Shown: positions 25,138 through 34,332, counted from the first letter of the stretch. The stretch is DNA of 64,000 nucleotides from Thermus oshimai DSM 12092 (GCF_000373145.1 NZ_KB890602.1:62190-126189), one strand, 5' to 3'. Translations and numbers: made by a program. Notes: generated by a model not told the origin, from the letters alone.

Positions 25138-25779
25138 ATGCCCAAGAAGCCCCTCATTGACCAGCTCCACCACGGGGACGCCTGGCGGCTTTTCCGCATC
25201 ATGGCGGAGTTCGTGGAGGGGTTTGAGGTCCTTTCCGAGATAGAGGTCCCCCTGGTTTCCGTCTTCGGCTCCGCCCGCTTTTCCGAGGGCCACCCCGCCT
25301 ACGAGCTGGGCTACCGCCTGGGCCGAGCCCTGGCCCAGGCGGGCTACGGGGTGGTCACGGGGGGCGGCCCCGGGGTCATGGAGGCGGTGAACCGGGGGGC
25401 TTATGAGGCCGGAGGGGTGAGCGTGGGGCTCAACATCGAGCTCCCCCAGGAGCAGAAGCCCAACCCCTACCAGACCCACGCCCTGCACCTGCGCTACTTC
25501 TTCGTGCGCAAGGTCCTCTTCGTGCGCTACGCCCAGGGGTTTGTCTTCCTTCCCGGGGGTTTCGGCACCCTGGACGAGCTTTCCGAGGTCCTGGTCCTCA
25601 TCCAGACGGAGAAGGTCCACCCCTTTCCCGTCTTCGCCCTGGACCGGGCCTACTGGGAGGGGCTTCTCCGCTGGATGGCCTTTTTGGCGGAGGAGGGGGC
25701 CATCGCCCCGGAGGACCTTAGCCTCCTCACCCCCCTGGACACCCCGGAGGAGGTGGTGGCGGCCCTGAAAGGCCGTTAA
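25138..25779 (+). CDS. LOG/TIGR00730-family Rossmann protein
   Basis: A 213-residue protein of the so-called lysine decarboxylase-like fold. It has VSVFGSARF at the nucleotide-binding start, GGGPGVMEAVNRGAYEAGG and the hallmark PGGFGTLDELSEVL. Characterised members are cytokinin nucleoside-monophosphate phosphoribohydrolases (LOG) or other nucleotide 5'-monophosphate nucleosidases, so it likely cleaves a nucleoside monophosphate rather than decarboxylating lysine. The ATG is clear, although no strong ribosome site is seen. It is co-directional with murI. Confidence 0.9.
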   Translation: MPKKPLIDQLHHGDAWRLFRIMAEFVEGFEVLSEIEVPLVSVFGSARFSEGHPAYELGYRLGRALAQAGYGVVTGGGPGVMEAVNRGAYEAGGVSVGLNIELPQEQKPNPYQTHALHLRYFFVRKVLFVRYAQGFVFLPGGFGTLDELSEVLVLIQTEKVHPFPVFALDRAYWEGLLRWMAFLAEEGAIAPEDLSLLTPLDTPEEVVAALKGR

Positions 25780-25797
25780 CCCCGCCTTGGAACAGGG

Positions 25798-25803
25798 TAG
25801 GAT
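25798..25803 (+). promoter_or_regulatory. -10 element for the PucR-type regulator gene
   Basis: TAGGAT lies 15 bases before the ATG at 25819. GTTAAC at 25775-25780 is a weak -35 at 17 bases spacing. Confidence 0.4.
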
Positions 25804-25818
25804 GGAACCGCCACGCCC

Positions 25819-27204
25819 ATGCCGGGTCTGCCCCTAAGCCAGCTTTTGCAGCTTCCCTCCCTCTCCCGGGCCCGCCTGCTGGCGGGGGATGGGGGGCGGG
25901 CCGTGACCTGGGTGCACGTGGTGGACCTGCCGGAGCCCGCGCCCTGGGTGCGCAAGGGGCAGCTTCTCCTCTCCACAGGGTACGCCTGGCCCCGGGAGGT
26001 GGCGGCCCTGAGGCGCTTCGCCGGGGAGCTGGCGGCGGCGGAGCCCGCGGGGGTGGTTCTGGCGGTGCCCCAGTTCTTTGACCGGTTTCCCGAAGCGGCC
26101 CTGGAGGTCCTGGCCGAGGCGGGGGTGGCGGTTCTGGAGCTCCCTTGGGAGGTGCCCTTTGCCCAGGTCACGGAGGAGGTGCTGAGGCGGCTTTTGGCCC
26201 GCCAGCTGGAGGTGCAGGAGCGGGTCCAGGCCCTGCACCGGGCCCTCATGGCCGCCCTTTTGGAGCGGGAAGACCTGGCCTCCTTTCTCGCCTACCTTTC
26301 CCGTCTCCTAGGCCAGGAGGTGCGCTGGGCCGAGGCGCCCGAGGGGGGGGTGGCGGTGCCTGTGCCCCTGGGCCGGGACCGGGTGGGGTATCTGGTCCTG
26401 GAGGGGCCCCTGGAGGAGGCCGAGGCCCGGGCCCTGGAGAACGCCGCCCTGATGGCCGGGCTCATCCTGGCCCACCAGCGGGCCTTGGCCGAGCGGGAAG
26501 CCCGCCTGGGCTACGCCTTCTTGGATGCCCTTTTGGAGGGGAAGCGGGAGGCCCTTACCCCGGAGCGGGCCCGGGCCTTTGGCTTGGACCTTAAGCGGCG
26601 GTACCGGCTGGGGGTGGCCCTCCTGCCCCTCAGCCTGCCCCTTTCGGAGCGGGCTTTCCAGGAGCGGGAGCGGGCCTTGGGGGAGGTGCGGGGCCTGCTT
26701 AGGGGCATGGGCGTGGGGGCGGTGCTCTCTGTGAACCTCAACCAGGTGCGCTTCCTCCTGCCCGAGGGGCTGGACCCCGAGGCCTTCGCCCGCGCCTTGG
26801 ACCGGCCCTGGCCCCTGTACTTTTCCCGGGCCTACGCCCCTTTGGATCTGGCCCGGGCCTTGGAGGAGGTGGAGCGGCTTTCGGCCTTCACCGCCCCAGG
26901 GGTGTACCGGTACGAGGCCCACCTGGTCCCCCGCTTCCTCCTCGGGGACCTCGAGGCCCGGCAGGAGCTTTTAGCCCTCCTGAAGCCCCTCCGCCCCCGG
27001 GAGCGGGAAGCGCTTCTCGCCTGGGTGCGGGCGGGGTTTGCCTACCAGGGGGCCGCCCAGGCCTTGGGGGTCCACCTGAACACCCTCCGCTACCGCTTGA
27101 GGCGGCTGGAGGAGCGGCTTGGGGTATCGCTGGACAGCCCCGAGGACCGGTTCCTTCTGGAGCTTGCCGCCCGGGTTTGGGAGCTAGAGGACAAAAAGAC
27201 TTGA
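25819..27204 (+). CDS. PucR-family transcriptional regulator
   Basis: A 461-residue regulator. The N-terminal PucR domain begins with a WVHVVDLPEPAPWVRKGQLLLSTG-type sequence (about residues 30-55) and covers residues 8 to about 120. A middle GAF-like or CdaR-type region follows. The C-terminal HTH_30 helix-turn-helix is YQGAAQALGVHLNTLRYRL (about 408-426). Relatives activate purine, amino-acid or polyamine catabolic genes on sensing a metabolite. It lies 71 bases upstream of the aminotransferase-Pot-AOR operon on the same strand and is the obvious candidate controller. Confidence 0.9.
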   Translation: MPGLPLSQLLQLPSLSRARLLAGDGGRAVTWVHVVDLPEPAPWVRKGQLLLSTGYAWPREVAALRRFAGELAAAEPAGVVLAVPQFFDRFPEAALEVLAEAGVAVLELPWEVPFAQVTEEVLRRLLARQLEVQERVQALHRALMAALLEREDLASFLAYLSRLLGQEVRWAEAPEGGVAVPVPLGRDRVGYLVLEGPLEEAEARALENAALMAGLILAHQRALAEREARLGYAFLDALLEGKREALTPERARAFGLDLKRRYRLGVALLPLSLPLSERAFQERERALGEVRGLLRGMGVGAVLSVNLNQVRFLLPEGLDPEAFARALDRPWPLYFSRAYAPLDLARALEEVERLSAFTAPGVYRYEAHLVPRFLLGDLEARQELLALLKPLRPREREALLAWVRAGFAYQGAAQALGVHLNTLRYRLRRLEERLGVSLDSPEDRFLLELAARVWELEDKKT

Positions 27205-27248
27205 GGATTTTTGTGCGAGCCATACATTGAAGGGCCGGGTTCCCCGGC
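27201..27248 (+). promoter_or_regulatory. operon promoter and leader hairpin before the first aminotransferase
   Basis: TTGAGG (27201-27206) and TACATT (27223-27228) are 16 bases apart and overlap the end of the regulator gene. The expected leader contains GCCGGG-TTC-CCCGGC (27234-27248), a perfect 6-base hairpin, then AAAGGAGG. An activator such as the PucR-type protein would have to bind within the 3' end of its own gene. Confidence 0.5.
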
Positions 27249-27275
27249 GTATCCTTGGGCCTCAAAGGAGGCAAG

Positions 27276-28565
27276 GTGGCCCTCATGGAGTCGCGGAACC
27301 AGGCGCTTTGGCAGGCAAGGGAGCGGTTCGTGCCCCGGGGGGTGGCCCAGGCCCACCCCGTCTTCGTGGCCCGGGCCCAGGGGGTTCGTCTTTGGGACGT
27401 GGACGGCCGGGAGTACCTGGACTTCGCTGGGGGCATCGGGGTCATGAACGTGGGCCACGGGCACCCCCGGGTCCTGCAGGCGGTGAGGGCCCAGCTGGAG
27501 CGCTTCACCCACGTGTGCTTCCAGGTGACCCCTTACGAACCCTATGTCCGCCTGGCGGAGCGGCTGGCCCTCATGACCCCGGGAGATTTTCCCAAGAAGA
27601 CCCTTTTTCTCACCACGGGGGCGGAGGCGGTGGAGAACGCGGTGAAGATCGCCCGGGCCTACACGAACCGGCCGGCGGTGGTGGCCCTCACCCACAGCTT
27701 TCACGGCCGTACCCTCCTGGGGATGTCCCTCACGGGCAAGGCCTCCTACTACAAGCAGAACTTCGGCCCCTTCGCCCCCGAGGTCTACCACGCCCCCGCC
27801 CCTTACCCCTACCGGGGGGTTTCCGAGGCCCAGGCCCTGGAGGGCCTGGAGGAGCTTTTCCGCACCCAGGTGGACCCGGAGCGGGTGGCGGCCGTGATCC
27901 TCGAGCCCGTTCTGGGCGAAGGGGGGTTTATTCCCCTTTCCCCGGAGTATCTGCGGGCGGTGCGCCGGCTCACCGCGGCCCATGGCATCCTCCTGGTGGC
28001 CGACGAGATCCAGTCCGGGTTTGGCCGCACGGGAAGGATGTGGGCCATAGAGCACAGCGGGGTGGTCCCCGACCTCCTCACCTTTGCCAAAAGCGTGGCC
28101 GCGGGGCTCCCCTTGTCGGGGGTGGTGGGGCGGAGCGAGGTCATGGATGCCCCCCAGCCCGGGGGCCTGGGGGGCACCTACGCGGGCAACCCCTTGGCCT
28201 GCGCCGCGGGGCTTGCGGTGCTGGAGGTCTTCGCGGAGGAGCGCCTGCTGGAGAAGGCCGAGGCCCTGGGCCGGCGCCTTTGGGAAGGGTTAGAGCGGCT
28301 GAAGGCCCGTTTCCCTCAGGTGGGGGAGGTGCGGGGGCTTGGGCCCATGGTGGCCCTGGAACTGGTGCGGGACCCCGTGGGCAAAGAGCCCGCCCCCGAG
28401 CTGGCCCAGCGGGTCCTGGAAGCGGCCCGGGCGCGGGGCCTCATCCTCCTGAAGGCGGGGATGTTCGGCAACGTCCTGAGGGTGCTGGTCCCCCTGGTGG
28501 CCTCCCTTGAGGAGGTGGAGGAGGGGCTTGGGCGCCTGGAGGGGGCCCTGGAGGTGAGCGTGTGA
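27276..28565 (+). CDS. class III aminotransferase (4-aminobutyrate/putrescine-type), first copy
   Basis: A 429-residue PLP-dependent class III aminotransferase with DVDGREYLDFAGGIGVMNVGH, TTGAEAVENAVKIAR and the cofactor loop VADEIQSGFGRTG. The PLP lysine is Lys272 in TFAKSVAAGLP. Such enzymes transfer the terminal amino group of GABA, putrescine or related omega-amines to an alpha-keto acid. It could also be an ornithine or acetylornithine enzyme, but the neighbours argue for an omega-amine. The GTG at 27276 is favoured because GGAGG is 4 bases upstream; the ATG at 27285 is 13 bases from it. It overlaps potA by 4 bases. Confidence 0.9.
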   Translation: MALMESRNQALWQARERFVPRGVAQAHPVFVARAQGVRLWDVDGREYLDFAGGIGVMNVGHGHPRVLQAVRAQLERFTHVCFQVTPYEPYVRLAERLALMTPGDFPKKTLFLTTGAEAVENAVKIARAYTNRPAVVALTHSFHGRTLLGMSLTGKASYYKQNFGPFAPEVYHAPAPYPYRGVSEAQALEGLEELFRTQVDPERVAAVILEPVLGEGGFIPLSPEYLRAVRRLTAAHGILLVADEIQSGFGRTGRMWAIEHSGVVPDLLTFAKSVAAGLPLSGVVGRSEVMDAPQPGGLGGTYAGNPLACAAGLAVLEVFAEERLLEKAEALGRRLWEGLERLKARFPQVGEVRGLGPMVALELVRDPVGKEPAPELAQRVLEAARARGLILLKAGMFGNVLRVLVPLVASLEEVEEGLGRLEGALEVSV

Positions 28566-29626
28566 CCTGGGGAAGGCCCGCGCTCAAGGATGCTAGGATG
28601 GCGGCCAAGGTGGAGGAAGGGACGGGGCTGGTCCTTCAGGACCTGCGCAAGCGCTTCGGGGAGGTGGAGGTCCTGAAGGGGATCTCCCTGGCGGTGCGGC
28701 CCGGGGAGTTTTTCACCCTCCTTGGGCCCTCGGGGTGCGGCAAGACCACCTTGCTCCGCCTCGTGGGGGGGTTTGAGATCCCCGACGAGGGCAGGGTGCT
28801 CCTGAACGGGCGGGACCTCACCCCTCTGCCCGCCCACAAGCGGCCGGTGAACACCGTCTTCCAGAACTACGCCCTTTTCCCCCACCTCACGGTGTACGAG
28901 AACGTGGCCTTCGGCCTGCGCAGCCGCCGCTTCCCTGAAGCGGAGGTGCGGGCCCGGGTGGGGTACGCCCTGGGGCTTTTGCGCTTGGAGACCCTTTTGC
29001 ACCGTTACCCCCACCAGCTCTCGGGGGGGCAGAAGCAGCGGGTGGCCCTGGCCCGGGCCCTGGTGAACGAACCCCAGGTGCTCCTTTTGGACGAGCCTTT
29101 GAGCGCCCTGGACGCCAAGCTCCGGGCCGAGGTGCAGGTGGAGCTCCGCAACCTGCAACGGCGTCTGGGCACCACCTTCATCCTGGTCACCCACGATCAG
29201 GAGGAGGCCATGGCCGTTTCCGACCGCATCGGGGTTATGGAGGCCGGGGCCCTCCTCCAGGTGGGCACCCCGGAGGAGGTGTACGAGCGCCCCAAGACCC
29301 GCTTCGTGGCGGAGTTTTTGGGGGTGGCCAACCTCATCCCTGCCCGCCGGGTGGGGGAGGGGGTGGAGACCCCCTTTGGGGTTTTCCCCCTACGGGTTCC
29401 CTGGGCGGAGGGGCTCCTTGCCCTCCGGCCCGAGCGGGTGGAGGTCTTTAAGGAGGCGGTCCCGGGGAGCTTCCCTGCCCGGGTGCGGGAGGTGGTCTAC
29501 CGGGGGGCTTACCTGGAGGCTTTCCTGGAGCCTGCCCTTCGGGTGCGCACCGCTTTGAGGCTGGCCCCCGGGGAAGGGGTTTTCGTGCGCCTGCCTGAAG
29601 AGGGGCTGGTGGTGCTGGATGCCTAG
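28562..29626 (+). CDS. potA: polyamine ABC transporter ATP-binding protein (PotA-type)
   Basis: A 354-residue ABC ATPase that powers a polyamine-class importer. Walker A is GPSGCGKTT, the signature [15 protein letters not shown], Walker B VLLLDEPLSALD, and the switch histidine is in [12 protein letters not shown]-terminal TOBE-type regulatory domain follows (LALRPERVEVF). The GTG at 28562 overlaps the aminotransferase stop and has GGAGGTG 5 bases upstream. The ATG at 28598 is an alternative without a good ribosome site. Confidence 0.9.
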   Translation: MTWGRPALKDARMAAKVEEGTGLVLQDLRKRFGEVEVLKGISLAVRPGEFFTLLGPSGCGKTTLLRLVGGFEIPDEGRVLLNGRDLTPLPAHKRPVNTVFQNYALFPHLTVYENVAFGLRSRRFPEAEVRARVGYALGLLRLETLLHRYPHQLSGGQKQRVALARALVNEPQVLLLDEPLSALDAKLRAEVQVELRNLQRRLGTTFILVTHDQEEAMAVSDRIGVMEAGALLQVGTPEEVYERPKTRFVAEFLGVANLIPARRVGEGVETPFGVFPLRVPWAEGLLALRPERVEVFKEAVPGSFPARVREVVYRGAYLEAFLEPALRVRTALRLAPGEGVFVRLPEEGLVVLDA

Positions 29627-30524
29627 GGTTTTGGTCTGGTACGGGGAGCTCACCGCGGCCTCGAGCCTGGCCCGCCGGGGGCTTTTCCTCCTCCTCCCCG
29701 GGCTTCTTTGGCTTCTCGCCTTTCTCCTCCTGCCAAGCCTCCTCCTCATCCCCCTCTCCTTCGCCCAGCGGGGGGCCTTCGGCGAGGTGGTCTGGGACTT
29801 CAGCCTGGAGAACTACCGCCGGCTTTTGGGCTTCGGGATCCTGGGCTTCAGCCTGGATAACCTCTTGGCCCTGGGGCGCACCCTTTGGGTGGCCTTCTGG
29901 ACCACCTTGATCTGCGTGCTCCTGGCCTACCCCATCGCCTTCTTCATCCGGGCCCAGGAGGGGCGCCGCCGTTACCTTTTCCTGGCCCTGGTCCTCGTCC
30001 CCTTCTGGACCAACCTGGTGATCCGCACCTACGCCTGGCAGCTCCTCCTGGCCCCCGAGATGCCCCTGGCCCGCTTCCTGGTGGGTCTTGGCCTTTGGGA
30101 GCCCGGCATGGCCCTTTTCCCCAGCGCCTTCGCGGTGTACGTGGGGATGGTGAGCGCCTTTTTGCCCTTCATGGTCCTTCCCCTCTACTCCAGCGTGGAG
30201 CGCCTGGACCCGAGCCTGGTGGAGGCGGCGCAGGACCTTTACGGCGGGCCCTGGCGCACCTTTGTGCACGGGGTTTTGCCCCAGACCCTGCCTGGGCTCA
30301 CCGTGGGGGTGATCCTCACCTTTATTCCCGCCATGGGCATGTTCGTGGTCCCCGACCTCCTGGGCGGGGCCAAGCACCTTCTGGTGGGGAACCTCGTCCA
30401 GCAGGCCTTCTACACCATGCGGGACTGGCCCTACGGGGCCGCCTTGAGCCTGGTCCTCATCCTCCTTACCCTGGTGGCCTTGCGCCTTTACCGCCGCTAT
30501 GGAAAGGAGGTGGACCTGGCGTGA
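29619..30524 (+). CDS. potB: polyamine ABC transporter permease (PotB-type)
   Basis: A 301-residue permease with about six membrane helices. The EAA loop that contacts the ATPase is seen as LVEAAQDLYGGPWRTFVHGVLPQTLPG. The opening LPGLLWLLAFLLLPSLLL and the AYPIAFFI segment are typical of PotB. It forms the channel with PotC. The ATG lies inside the 3' end of potA (8-base overlap), and the stop overlaps potC by 4 bases. Confidence 0.9.
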   Translation: MPRVLVWYGELTAASSLARRGLFLLLPGLLWLLAFLLLPSLLLIPLSFAQRGAFGEVVWDFSLENYRRLLGFGILGFSLDNLLALGRTLWVAFWTTLICVLLAYPIAFFIRAQEGRRRYLFLALVLVPFWTNLVIRTYAWQLLLAPEMPLARFLVGLGLWEPGMALFPSAFAVYVGMVSAFLPFMVLPLYSSVERLDPSLVEAAQDLYGGPWRTFVHGVLPQTLPGLTVGVILTFIPAMGMFVVPDLLGGAKHLLVGNLVQQAFYTMRDWPYGAALSLVLILLTLVALRLYRRYGKEVDLA

Positions 30525-31312
30525 GGCTCTCCCTTTGGGTGCGGGCGGTGGCCTTGGCTTCTTTGGCCTTCCTTTACCTTCCCATGCTGGCGGTGGCCCT
30601 GTTCTCCTTCAACCGGACCCGCCACGGCCTCTCCTGGGGGGGGTTCACCCTGGACTGGTACCTGCGCCTCTTTTCCAACGAGGCCATCCTCGAGGCCGCC
30701 CGCAACACCTTCCTCCTGGCCCTCCTCTCCACCCTCCTCTCCACCCTTTTGGGCACCCTCTTCGCCCTGGGCCTGGAGCGCCACCCCTGGGGCCGGGGGT
30801 TCCGGGCCTTTTTGGAAAACGTCCTCTACCTCCCCGTGGTGACCCCCGACCTCATCCTGGCCGCGGCCTTGGTGGTGGCCTTCGGCTTCCTGAGAGCGGT
30901 TTCCAGTCTCTTTGAGCCGGGCCTCCTCACCATGGTGATCGGACACGTCACCTTCCAGGTGGCCTTTGTGGCCCTGGTGGTGGCCAGCCGCCTGCGGAGC
31001 CTTCCCCGGGACCTGGACGAGGCCGCCCGGGACCTCTACGCCACCTACCCCGTTTACCTAAGGCGGGTCCTCCTCCCCCTCCTGGCCCCCGGCATCGTGG
31101 CCGGGGCCATGCTGGCCTTTACCCTTTCCCTGGACGATTTCGTCATCAGCTTCTTCACCGCGGGGCCCGCCAGCCAGACCCTGCCCCTCATCATCTACGC
31201 CTCCACCCGGAGGGGCCTTACCCCAGAGATCCACGCGGTGTCCACCTTGATCTTCCTCGTGACCGTGGTCTTGGTCCTGAGCGCGGAGCGCTTGACAAGG
31301 AGGGCGGCATGA
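30521..31312 (+). CDS. potC: polyamine ABC transporter permease (PotC-type)
   Basis: A 263-residue permease. It has six predicted helices, the PotC-like FNRTRHGLSWGGFTLDWY and an EAA loop LDEAARDLYATYPVYLRRVLLPLLAPGI, followed by LSLDDFVISFFTAGP, which is highly typical of PotC and YdcV. The GTG at 30521 overlaps the potB stop; AAAGGAGG is upstream at a longish 10-base distance. A longer frame reading upstream is an antisense-free overlap artefact within potB. Confidence 0.92.
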   Translation: MRLSLWVRAVALASLAFLYLPMLAVALFSFNRTRHGLSWGGFTLDWYLRLFSNEAILEAARNTFLLALLSTLLSTLLGTLFALGLERHPWGRGFRAFLENVLYLPVVTPDLILAAALVVAFGFLRAVSSLFEPGLLTMVIGHVTFQVAFVALVVASRLRSLPRDLDEAARDLYATYPVYLRRVLLPLLAPGIVAGAMLAFTLSLDDFVISFFTAGPASQTLPLIIYASTRRGLTPEIHAVSTLIFLVTVVLVLSAERLTRRAA

Positions 31313-32331
31313 AAAGGATTCTGGCGGTGCTGGCGGTTTTATTGGCCCTGGGCCTGGCCCAGAAGGAGCTTCGGCTTTTCATCTGGTCGGAGTACATAGA
31401 CCCCGCCATCCTCGAGGCCTTCAGCAAGCAGACCGGCCTCAAGGTGCGCGTGGACCTCTACGAGTCCAACGAGGAGCTCATCGCCAAGCTCCAGGCGGGC
31501 GGGGTGGGGCAGTACGACGTCATCTTTCCTTCGGACTTCTACGTGCCCTCCCTGATCCACCTGAAGCTGGTCCAGCCCCTGGACCAGGGCAAGATCCCCA
31601 ACCTGAGAAACCTGGACGACAAGTTCAAGAACCCGCCCTTTGACCCCGGCAACCGCTACTCCGCCGCCTACCAGTGGGGCACCACCGGCCTCATCTACCG
31701 CAAGGACCGGACGGCGGAGCCTAAGACCTGGGGGGTGCTCTTCAAGGAGCCCAAGGCCCCCTTCATCCTCATGGACTCCCCCCGGGAGATGCTGGGGATT
31801 GCCCTTAGGTACCTGGGCTATTCGGTGAACACCAAGAACCCCAAGGAGGTCCAGCGGGCGGGCCAGGTGCTCCTCGAGGCCAAGAAGAGCCGCTACTTCC
31901 TGGGGTTTGAAGGGGGGGTGGGGGGCAAGAACCGGGTGGTGGCTGGGGCCGCCGCCTACGCCGTGGTCTACAACGGGGACGCGGTGCGGGCCGCCGACGA
32001 GAACCCCGGCAAGGTGGCCTTCGCCATCCCACAAGAAGGGGCCACCTTGTGGGTGGATTCCATGATGATCCCCGCCAAGGCCCCGAACCCTGAAGGGGCC
32101 CACCGCTTCATCAACTTCATCCTGGACCCCAAGGTGGGGGCCCAGCTTTCCAACTTCAACCGCTACGCCACCCCCAACAAGGCGGCCCTGCCCTACATCA
32201 ACCCCCAGGACCGCAAGAACCCCGCCATTTATCCTCCCGCCGAGATGATGAAGCGCATGGAGTTCATCCTGGACCTGGGCAAGGACAACCGCATCTACGA
32301 CGAGGTCTGGACCGCGGTCAAGAGCCGGTAG
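31309..32331 (+). CDS. potD: polyamine-binding periplasmic protein (PotD-type)
   Basis: A 340-residue extracytoplasmic solute-binding protein with a signal peptide (MKRILAVLAVLLALGLA). The mature start is LRLFIWSEYIDPAILEAF, where the Trp and Tyr correspond to amine-contact residues of PotD/PotF. ESNEELIAKLQAGG and QWGTTGLIYRKD are also family-typical. It should deliver spermidine, putrescine or a related omega-amine. The branched and long polyamines of Thermus are plausible ligands. The ATG overlaps the potC stop (ATGA). Confidence 0.9.
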   Translation: MKRILAVLAVLLALGLAQKELRLFIWSEYIDPAILEAFSKQTGLKVRVDLYESNEELIAKLQAGGVGQYDVIFPSDFYVPSLIHLKLVQPLDQGKIPNLRNLDDKFKNPPFDPGNRYSAAYQWGTTGLIYRKDRTAEPKTWGVLFKEPKAPFILMDSPREMLGIALRYLGYSVNTKNPKEVQRAGQVLLEAKKSRYFLGFEGGVGGKNRVVAGAAAYAVVYNGDAVRAADENPGKVAFAIPQEGATLWVDSMMIPAKAPNPEGAHRFINFILDPKVGAQLSNFNRYATPNKAALPYINPQDRKNPAIYPPAEMMKRMEFILDLGKDNRIYDEVWTAVKSR

Positions 32332-32336
32332 GAACC

Positions 32337-33680
32337 ATGGGATACATCCAGCTGAAAACCCCCATTCCCGGCCCTAAGAGCCGGGCGCTCCAGGAGAGGC
32401 GGGCCCAGGCGGTCACCCGGGCCCTGGCCCAGGCCAACCCCATCGCCGTGGCCCGGGCCCACGGGGCCCTGGTGGAGGACGTGGACGGGAACGTCCTCAT
32501 TGACCTGGCCGGGGGGATCGGGGCCTTGGCCGTGGGCCACACCCCGGAGGGCGTGGTGGAGGCCTTAAAGGCCCAGGCGGAGCGCCTCATCCACATGTGC
32601 GCCATTGTGGCCAACTACGAGCCCTACGTGGCCCTGGCCGAGGCTTTAAACCGCCTCTTTCCCGGCCCCGGCCCCGCCAAGACCCTCCTGGCCAACGGGG
32701 GGGCGGAGGCGGTGGAGAACGCGGTGAAGATCGCCCGGGCCTATACGGGTAGGCCTGCGGTGATGGTGTTTGAAGGGGCCTACCACGGGCGCACCAACCT
32801 CACCATGGCCATGACCTCCAAGTACGCCCTTTTCAAAAAGGGCTTCGGCCCCTTCGCCCCTGAGGTCTACCGCCTGCCCGTGCCCAACCTCTACCGCACC
32901 CCCAAGGGGATGACGGAGGAGGCGTACCTGGACTGGTCCTTGTGGAACCTGGAAAACGCCCTCATCGCCCACGTGGACGGCAGCGCCCTGGCGGCCATTG
33001 TCATTGAGCCCGTCCTGGGGGAGGGGGGGTTCATCCCCGTGCCCCACCCCTTTTTGCGTAAGCTCCGGGAGATCGCCGACCGCACCGGGGCCCTTTTGGT
33101 GGTGGACGAGGTCCAGTCGGGCTCGGGGCGCACGGGCAAGATGTGGGCCATTGAGCACGCGGGGGTGGCCCCGGACCTTCTGGTCTCCGCCAAGAGCCTG
33201 GGGGCGGGGATGCCCATCAGCGCCGTTACCGGGCGGGCGGAGGTCATGGACGCCCCCCACGTGGGCGGGGTAGGGAGCACCTACGGGGGGAACCCCCTGG
33301 CGGCGGCGGCGGCCTTGGAGGCCCTGAGGATCCTTGAGACCCCCGGCTTCCTGGAGCGGGCCCAGGCCATTGAGGCCAAGGTGCGGGAGGTTTTTGAGCC
33401 CCTAAAGGCCGAGGTCCCGGCCCTGGGGGATGTGCGGGGCGTGGGGGCCATGATGGCCCTGGAGTTTGTGAAGGACCCAAAGGGCAAGGAGCCTTGGCCC
33501 GAGTTCGTCCTGGAGCTGGTGCGCCGCAACGCGGAAAAGGGGGTCATCACCATCCGGGCCGGCCTCTACTCCAACGCCCTCCGCTTCCTGCCCCCTTTGG
33601 ACATCCCCCTGGACATGCTGGAAGAGGCCTTAGAGGTGGTTCGGGAGAACATCCGGGAGGTGTATGCCGCCCTTGCCTGA
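32337..33680 (+). CDS. class III aminotransferase (4-aminobutyrate-type), second copy
   Basis: A 447-residue PLP enzyme and a diverged paralogue of the one encoded at 27276. It carries DVDGNVLIDLAGGIGALAVGH, NGGAEAVENAVKIAR and VVDEVQSGSGRTG. The PLP lysine is Lys286 in SAKSLGAGMP. The extra sequence after FGPFAPEVYRLPVPN and the overall length favour 4-aminobutyrate aminotransferase. Two such enzymes in one operon could act in sequence, the first on a diamine and this one on the resulting omega-amino acid. The ATG is 5 bases after the potD stop; the 3' end overlaps the GNAT gene by 17 bases. Confidence 0.9.
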   Translation: MGYIQLKTPIPGPKSRALQERRAQAVTRALAQANPIAVARAHGALVEDVDGNVLIDLAGGIGALAVGHTPEGVVEALKAQAERLIHMCAIVANYEPYVALAEALNRLFPGPGPAKTLLANGGAEAVENAVKIARAYTGRPAVMVFEGAYHGRTNLTMAMTSKYALFKKGFGPFAPEVYRLPVPNLYRTPKGMTEEAYLDWSLWNLENALIAHVDGSALAAIVIEPVLGEGGFIPVPHPFLRKLREIADRTGALLVVDEVQSGSGRTGKMWAIEHAGVAPDLLVSAKSLGAGMPISAVTGRAEVMDAPHVGGVGSTYGGNPLAAAAALEALRILETPGFLERAQAIEAKVREVFEPLKAEVPALGDVRGVGAMMALEFVKDPKGKEPWPEFVLELVRRNAEKGVITIRAGLYSNALRFLPPLDIPLDMLEEALEVVRENIREVYAALA

Positions 33681-34332
33681 GCCCCTTTTGCTTTCCGAGG
33701 ATGGGCGCTTCGCCGTGGTGCGCTCGGAACCCTGGATGGCGGAGGCTTTGGAGGAGATCCAGGAGAAGAGCTTTCCCACCCTTTCCCGGGAGGAGCGCAT
33801 GACCCGGGAGCACTACCTCTCCCACCTGCGCATCTTCCCCGAGGGGCAGCACGCGGTGGTGGAGGTGGCCACGGGAAAGGTGGTGGCCTGCTCCACGGAT
33901 TTCCGCACCCGGGTGGACTTCCACCATTACCAGCACCGCTACATCGAGGCGGTGGCGGGCAACTGGCTCACCAACCACGACCCGGAAGGGGACTGGCTTT
34001 ACGGGGCGGACATCGGCGTCCTCCCCGAGTACCGGGGTCTGGGGCTTTCCCGGCTTTTGTACCAGGCCCGGCAGGACCTGGTGCGCCGCCTTGGGCTTAA
34101 GGGCCATGTGGCGGGGAGCATGCCCAAGGGCTACCACCTCCACGCCCGGGAGATGCCCATAGAGGAGTACGTGCACCGGGTGGTGCGGGGGGAGCTCACC
34201 GATCCTGTCCTCTCCGTGCAGCTCAGGCGGGGGTACCGGGTTTACGGCATCATCCCCGACTACCTGGAGGACCCCTCCTGCCTCAACTACGGGGTCTTCG
34301 TGGTCTGGCGGAACCCGGAGGTGGGCTGGTGA
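33664..34332 (+). CDS. GNAT-family N-acetyltransferase
   Basis: A 222-residue acetyltransferase with the acetyl-CoA loop IGVLPEYRGLGLSRLLY. The segment from there through HLHAREMPIEEYVHRVV and DPVLSVQLRRGYRVYGIIPDYL resembles, from memory, the GNAT half of the nitrilase-GNAT fusion proteins (YhcX-like), here without the nitrilase domain. An amine acceptor, such as a polyamine or an omega-amino compound, is suggested by the operon. It starts inside the second aminotransferase gene and overlaps the amidohydrolase by 4 bases. Confidence 0.85.
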   Translation: MPPLPEPLLLSEDGRFAVVRSEPWMAEALEEIQEKSFPTLSREERMTREHYLSHLRIFPEGQHAVVEVATGKVVACSTDFRTRVDFHHYQHRYIEAVAGNWLTNHDPEGDWLYGADIGVLPEYRGLGLSRLLYQARQDLVRRLGLKGHVAGSMPKGYHLHAREMPIEEYVHRVVRGELTDPVLSVQLRRGYRVYGIIPDYLEDPSCLNYGVFVVWRNPEVGW

